27,885 nt of DNA from Bacteroidales bacterium UBA2716. GTDB taxonomy: Bacteria > Bacteroidota > Bacteroidia > Bacteroidales > UBA932. The stretch is taken from the NCBI GenBank assembly GCA_002354005.1, contig DEKS01000010.1, positions 31,106 to 58,990 on the forward strand, in the 5' to 3' direction. Each line of letters starts with the position of its first letter. The stretch's first letter is position 1. Both the position numbers and the translations under genes were made by a program. Shown here piece after piece: positions 25,855 through 27,885 of the stretch. Under the pieces are notes generated by a model. The model was not told the DNA's origin, ran no database searches, and saw only the letters and a list, made by a program, of their open reading frames with translations.

Positions 25855-25899
25855 GTATGTACTACCCTTAATATACATAATCTTTGTGTTACTATCATG

Positions 25900-25928
25900 C
25901 AAATATAATAAAAATTCTGAAAAACAAC
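25900..25928 (-). promoter_or_regulatory. Possible second, upstream promoter (GTTG-N17-TATATTTG)
   Basis: The minus strand carries TATATTTG at 25907-25900 (TAnnTTTG) preceded at 17 bases by GTTG (25928-25925). Spacing is shorter than ideal. It would give a start near 25893, upstream of the main promoter, in the A+T-rich half of the 305-base intergenic region. It could be a tandem promoter or a chance match. Confidence 0.4.
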
Positions 25929-25951
25929 CACGAATTTCCCGTCTTAATAAT

Positions 25952-25978
25952 AAAAAAGGAACCTATAAAATAGATTCC
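25952..25978 (-). terminator. Rho-independent terminator of the nadD-CYTH operon
   Basis: On the minus strand a 9-bp stem with one G-T pair (GGAATCTAT / ATAGGTTCC, loop TTT, 25958-25978) is followed by six T (25957-25952). It lies 31 bases after the stop of the CYTH gene and just before the promoters of the long operon. It therefore separates the two same-strand units. Confidence 0.8.
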
Positions 25979-26009
25979 AGGCACAAAAACACGGTTTATT
26001 AGGCGGTGT

Positions 26010-26501
26010 TTATACCAAATTATCAAGCGTTTCACGCCACAATTTAAATGGATTCCGCAGCAGGTGGGAATTGTAGAAACGCCGGTCTCCGGTGACTTCC
26101 CTGCCCAGCCAGTCCGGGCGCTCAAAAGGCTCATCGGGCCGTTCCAGTTCAATCTCCGCCATCACCAGCCCCTCATTCTCTCCATAAAACACATCCACTT
26201 CGAAGAACTTCTCCCCGTCCGGTACGATGTACCGCGTTTTTTCGATGGAGCCGCCGCGGCACAGCAGAAAGAGCTCCCGGGCATCTTCCAAGGAGATTTC
26301 ACGCTCCCATTCATAGCGGGAAATACCGTTCAGGGACGGGCCCTTGATGGTCAGGAATCCCTGTTTGTCACGGATGCGCACACGTACGGTATTGCCGCCG
26401 TCGTGGGCGACATACCCCTGCCTGATTTCGTAGGAGCGAATGGCCAGGTCCTTGAAACTGAGGTCCTTGACCAGGAATTTACGTTCGGTCTCTATATGCA
26501 T
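26010..26501 (-). CDS. CYTH domain protein (triphosphate tunnel metalloenzyme family)
   Basis: This 163-aa soluble protein starts at ATG 26501. Its first residues, HIETERKFLV, contain the ExExK signature of CYTH enzymes (E-T-E-R-K). Alternating charged beta-strands follow ('TVRVRIRDKQGFLTIKGP', 'YEWEREISLEDARELF', 'IEKTRYIVP', 'FFEVDVFYGENEGLVMAEIELE'), which line the tunnel of the family. CYTH proteins bind triphosphate compounds; bacterial short forms may be inorganic triphosphatases or have other roles, so the reaction is not settled. The ATG shares one base with the stop of nadD, showing an operon with it. A longer frame upstream only overlaps nadD and is not real. Confidence 0.88.
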   Translation of the reverse strand: MHIETERKFLVKDLSFKDLAIRSYEIRQGYVAHDGGNTVRVRIRDKQGFLTIKGPSLNGISRYEWEREISLEDARELFLLCRGGSIEKTRYIVPDGEKFFEVDVFYGENEGLVMAEIELERPDEPFERPDWLGREVTGDRRFYNSHLLRNPFKLWRETLDNLV

Positions 26502-27058
26502 TACATCAGCCACTTGGACATGTCTTTGCCGGCAGCCAGCCCTTCCCGGATTTCCGTGGAGGAAATGGTGACCAGCGGCGCCCTGAGGAGGACAATCCGC
26601 GCTCCGGGGCATTTTTTCTTCAAACGGGCGCAGGCATGACCGCGATGATAGCCCTTCCGCGGGAAAACCGCCACGCCGAACTCCGTAAGAATGCGCTCGT
26701 AATAGCGCCAGCCATCGAAAACGGCCAGGTTATCGGCACCGATAATGAGGGTGAATTCGTTTTGCGGTTCCCGGTTTTGCAGCACCTCCAGCGTGCGGAT
26801 GGTATACTGCGGCGGGGGCATGTGCAGTTCTACGTCCTCTATCTGTACATCCAGGTCCGGATGGCGCTGTACGGCCGAGATGGCGGCATCCAGCCGGTCC
26901 TTCCCGGCCGGCAGGCTGTGCCGGTCCTTGAACGGATTCTGCGGCGTCACCACCAGGTATACCTTGTCGAAGCCGCCCTTCCTGGTGAGGAAGCGGATGA
27001 TGGCTTCATGGCCCCTGTGGAGCGGATTGAACGACCCGCTGTACACCGCAATTTTCAT
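26501..27058 (-). CDS. nadD: Nicotinate-nucleotide adenylyltransferase
   Basis: This 185-aa cytosolic enzyme starts at ATG 27058. The nucleotidyltransferase motif 'YSGSFNPLHRGHEAI' (GxFxPxHxGH) is at residues 6-20. Later come 'VVTPQNPFKD', 'LIIGADNLAVFDGW' and the C-terminal 'VTISSTEIREGLAAGKDMSKWL', all as in NadD. The enzyme transfers AMP from ATP to nicotinic acid mononucleotide in NAD synthesis. The frame stays open further upstream, but that part would overlap the divergent gmk gene and starts with unrelated sequence, so ATG 27058 is preferred. The gene overlaps the CYTH gene by one base and is divergent from gmk with a 58-base shared promoter gap. In Bacteroidota gmk and nadD are often neighbours, which supports both calls. 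Confidence 0.94.
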   Translation of the reverse strand: MKIAVYSGSFNPLHRGHEAIIRFLTRKGGFDKVYLVVTPQNPFKDRHSLPAGKDRLDAAISAVQRHPDLDVQIEDVELHMPPPQYTIRTLEVLQNREPQNEFTLIIGADNLAVFDGWRYYERILTEFGVAVFPRKGYHRGHACARLKKKCPGARIVLLRAPLVTISSTEIREGLAAGKDMSKWLM

Positions 27059-27061
27059 ACG

Positions 27062-27094
27062 TTGCCAAAGGTACGAATATTTTTTGTAAATTTG
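27062..27094 (+). promoter_or_regulatory. Putative promoter of gmk
   Basis: TAAATTTG at 27087-27094 fits the -7 consensus. TTG at 27062-27064 is a weak -33 match with a 22-base spacer. It lies 22 bases upstream of the gmk start and overlaps the -7 box of nadD on the other strand, so the two genes are driven from one 58-base gap. Confidence 0.5.
27065..27072 (-). promoter_or_regulatory. Putative -7 box of nadD
   Basis: The minus strand reads TACCTTTG (TAnnTTTG) six bases upstream of ATG 27058, the same arrangement as before the BtuF-like gene at 526-533. The -33 side is poor. If used, the nadD mRNA would be almost leaderless. Confidence 0.4.
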
Positions 27095-27116
27095 TACGAT
27101 TCTAACGTTTGGAAAC

Positions 27117-27683
27117 ATGTCTGGCAAAGTACTTATCTTCTCGGCGCCCTCCGGTTCGGGCAAAAGCACTATCGTAGGTCACATCCTGGGCCTGCATCCG
27201 GAAATCGAGTTCTCCGTATCGGCCACCTCCCGCCCGCCCCGCGGAACGGAACAGGATGGCGTAGAGTACCTTTTTTACAGTGCCGATATTTTCCGCGCCC
27301 TTATCCGGGACCACAAATTTGTAGAGTATGAGGAGGTCTATCCGGACCGCTTCTACGGCACGCTCAAGAGCGAGGTTAACCGCATCTGGGCCAAAGGGCA
27401 CGTGATTGTTTTTGACGTAGATGTCAAAGGCGGCGTATCGCTCAAAAAGTATTTTGGCGATGCTGCGCTCTCCGTCTTCATCCAGGCGCCGTCTGTGGAA
27501 GAGCTGCGCAAACGCCTCATCGCCCGTGCCACAGACCCGATGGATGCCATTGAAACGCGGGTGGCCAAGGCGGCCGAGGAAATGACCTACGCCCCCCAAT
27601 TCGACAAAGTGCTCGTCAACGACGATCTCCAGACCGCCTACCGTGAGGCAGAGGCCCTGGTGGATACTTTCTTAGGGGCTTAA
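27117..27683 (+). CDS. gmk: Guanylate kinase
   Basis: This 188-aa cytosolic enzyme phosphorylates GMP to GDP with ATP. The P-loop 'FSAPSGSGKSTIV' is at residues 8-20. GMP-binding and lid motifs follow: 'SVSATSRPPRGTEQDGVEYLF', 'FVEYEEVYPDRFYGTLKSEV', 'GHVIVFDVDVKGG', and the lid 'RLIARATDPMDAIETRVAKAAEE'. The C-terminus 'FDKVLVNDDLQTAYREAEALV' is typical for the family, and the length is normal. The start ATG 27117 is the only one giving the usual short N-terminus before the P-loop. It is divergent from nadD and is followed after 74 bases by a class II aldolase gene with its own promoter. Confidence 0.96.
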   Translation: MSGKVLIFSAPSGSGKSTIVGHILGLHPEIEFSVSATSRPPRGTEQDGVEYLFYSADIFRALIRDHKFVEYEEVYPDRFYGTLKSEVNRIWAKGHVIVFDVDVKGGVSLKKYFGDAALSVFIQAPSVEELRKRLIARATDPMDAIETRVAKAAEEMTYAPQFDKVLVNDDLQTAYREAEALVDTFLGA

Positions 27684-27686
27684 CCC

Positions 27687-27717
27687 TTTGAAAATTCTTT
27701 AAAAATCCGTAAATTTG
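27687..27717 (+). promoter_or_regulatory. Promoter of the class II aldolase gene (TTTG-N19-TAAATTTG)
   Basis: TTTG at 27687-27690, a 19-base spacer and TAAATTTG at 27710-27717 match the Bacteroidota consensus exactly, 40 bases upstream of ATG 27758. The -33 box begins only 4 bases after the gmk stop codon. Confidence 0.75.
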
Positions 27718-27757
27718 TGAGCTATTAGAAAACTTAGTTACTAATTCTATAAAAATT

Positions 27758-27885
27758 ATGGTTTCTTACAAAGAACTGGGCCTTGTAAACACCCGCGAAA
27801 TGTTCGCCAAGGCCATTAAAGGCGGTTACGCCATCCCTGCTTTCAACTTCAACAACATGGAGCAGCTCCAGGCCATCATCCAGGC
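27758..27885 (+). CDS. fba: Class II fructose-1,6-bisphosphate aldolase (partial, 3' end outside window)
   Basis: The frame from ATG 27758 runs to the window edge (42 codons). The translated start is MVSYKELGLVNTREMFAKA, followed by 'IKGGYAIPAFNFNNMEQLQAI'. The 'GGYAIPAFNFNN' block is the well-conserved N-terminal substrate-binding segment of class II (zinc-dependent) aldolases, which cleave fructose-1,6-bisphosphate in glycolysis and form it in gluconeogenesis. The metal-binding His residues lie beyond the window. The gene has its own strong promoter match and is probably a housekeeping gene not functionally linked to the long operon, although dihydroxyacetone phosphate made from glycerol-3-phosphate would feed the same pathway. 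Confidence 0.88.
   Translation, partial: MVSYKELGLVNTREMFAKAIKGGYAIPAFNFNNMEQLQAIIQ

Noticed and set aside
25705..25902. Longer N-terminus of the GDPD gene back to a TTG codon at 25902.
   Set aside because: It would place the lipoprotein signal about 66 residues inside the protein and would start upstream of the main promoter's predicted start site.
26502..27169. Longer starts for the CYTH gene (to 26612) and nadD (to 27169).
   Set aside because: The extra CYTH part only overlaps nadD, and the extra nadD part overlaps the divergent gmk. The ATG starts at 26501 and 27058 begin at the conserved N-terminal motifs.

Overview
The window comes from a Bacteroidota genome, most likely a Bacteroidales gut-type bacterium with fairly high GC. 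Three things point there: a SusC/SusD pair, many lipoproteins with fimbrillin-like, BACON and GLUG-type domains, and promoters of the Bacteroidota form (TTTG, 19 bases, TAnnTTTG) with little Shine-Dalgarno signal. I cannot name the genus.

Layout. Positions 1-519 (minus) hold the 5' part of a BtuF/FepB-like substrate-binding lipoprotein gene. From about 25,820 down to about 535, on the minus strand, runs one continuous block of about 25 kb. It holds thirteen genes (eleven long and two very small) with gaps of 0-38 bases or short overlaps. It starts at a good promoter in a 305-base intergenic region and ends at a clear hairpin plus T-run terminator. Upstream lie housekeeping genes: nadD and a CYTH-domain gene (minus, with their own terminator), gmk (plus), and the start of a class II fructose-bisphosphate aldolase gene (plus, cut by the window edge).

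The 25-kb block, in transcription order, encodes: a glycerophosphodiester phosphodiesterase lipoprotein; a giant lipoprotein with an SGNH/DUF4886-type hydrolase between two GLUG beta-helix regions; a giant lipoprotein ending in an endonuclease/exonuclease/phosphatase (EEP) domain; a 52-aa small protein; a GLUG lipoprotein; a 45-aa small protein; a second GLUG lipoprotein; SusC; SusD; a BACON-GLUG-phosphodiester glycosidase (NAGPA-type) lipoprotein; a BACON-GLUG lipoprotein; a stand-alone EEP phosphodiesterase; and a GlpT/UhpT-type organophosphate:phosphate antiporter.

Interpretation (inference). Nothing here looks like a glycoside hydrolase or polysaccharide lyase of a normal polysaccharide utilization locus. 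Almost every enzyme instead acts on phosphodiesters or esters, and the last gene imports phosphorylated organic molecules. I read the operon as a SusCD-based system for capturing and dismantling a phosphodiester-containing substrate. Candidates are glycerophosphodiesters or phospholipid head groups, teichoic-acid-like glycerol phosphate polymers, or glycans carrying sugar-1-phosphodiesters. The surface GLUG/fimbrillin lipoproteins would bind and start cutting the substrate, SusCD would import it, the periplasmic NAGPA, EEP and GDPD enzymes would finish it, and the antiporter would bring in glycerol-3-phosphate or a sugar phosphate. No regulator is encoded in the block. A G9 tract at the predicted transcription start and a leader hairpin are the only visible regulatory candidates. 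I saw no tRNA, rRNA, CRISPR array or insertion sequence.
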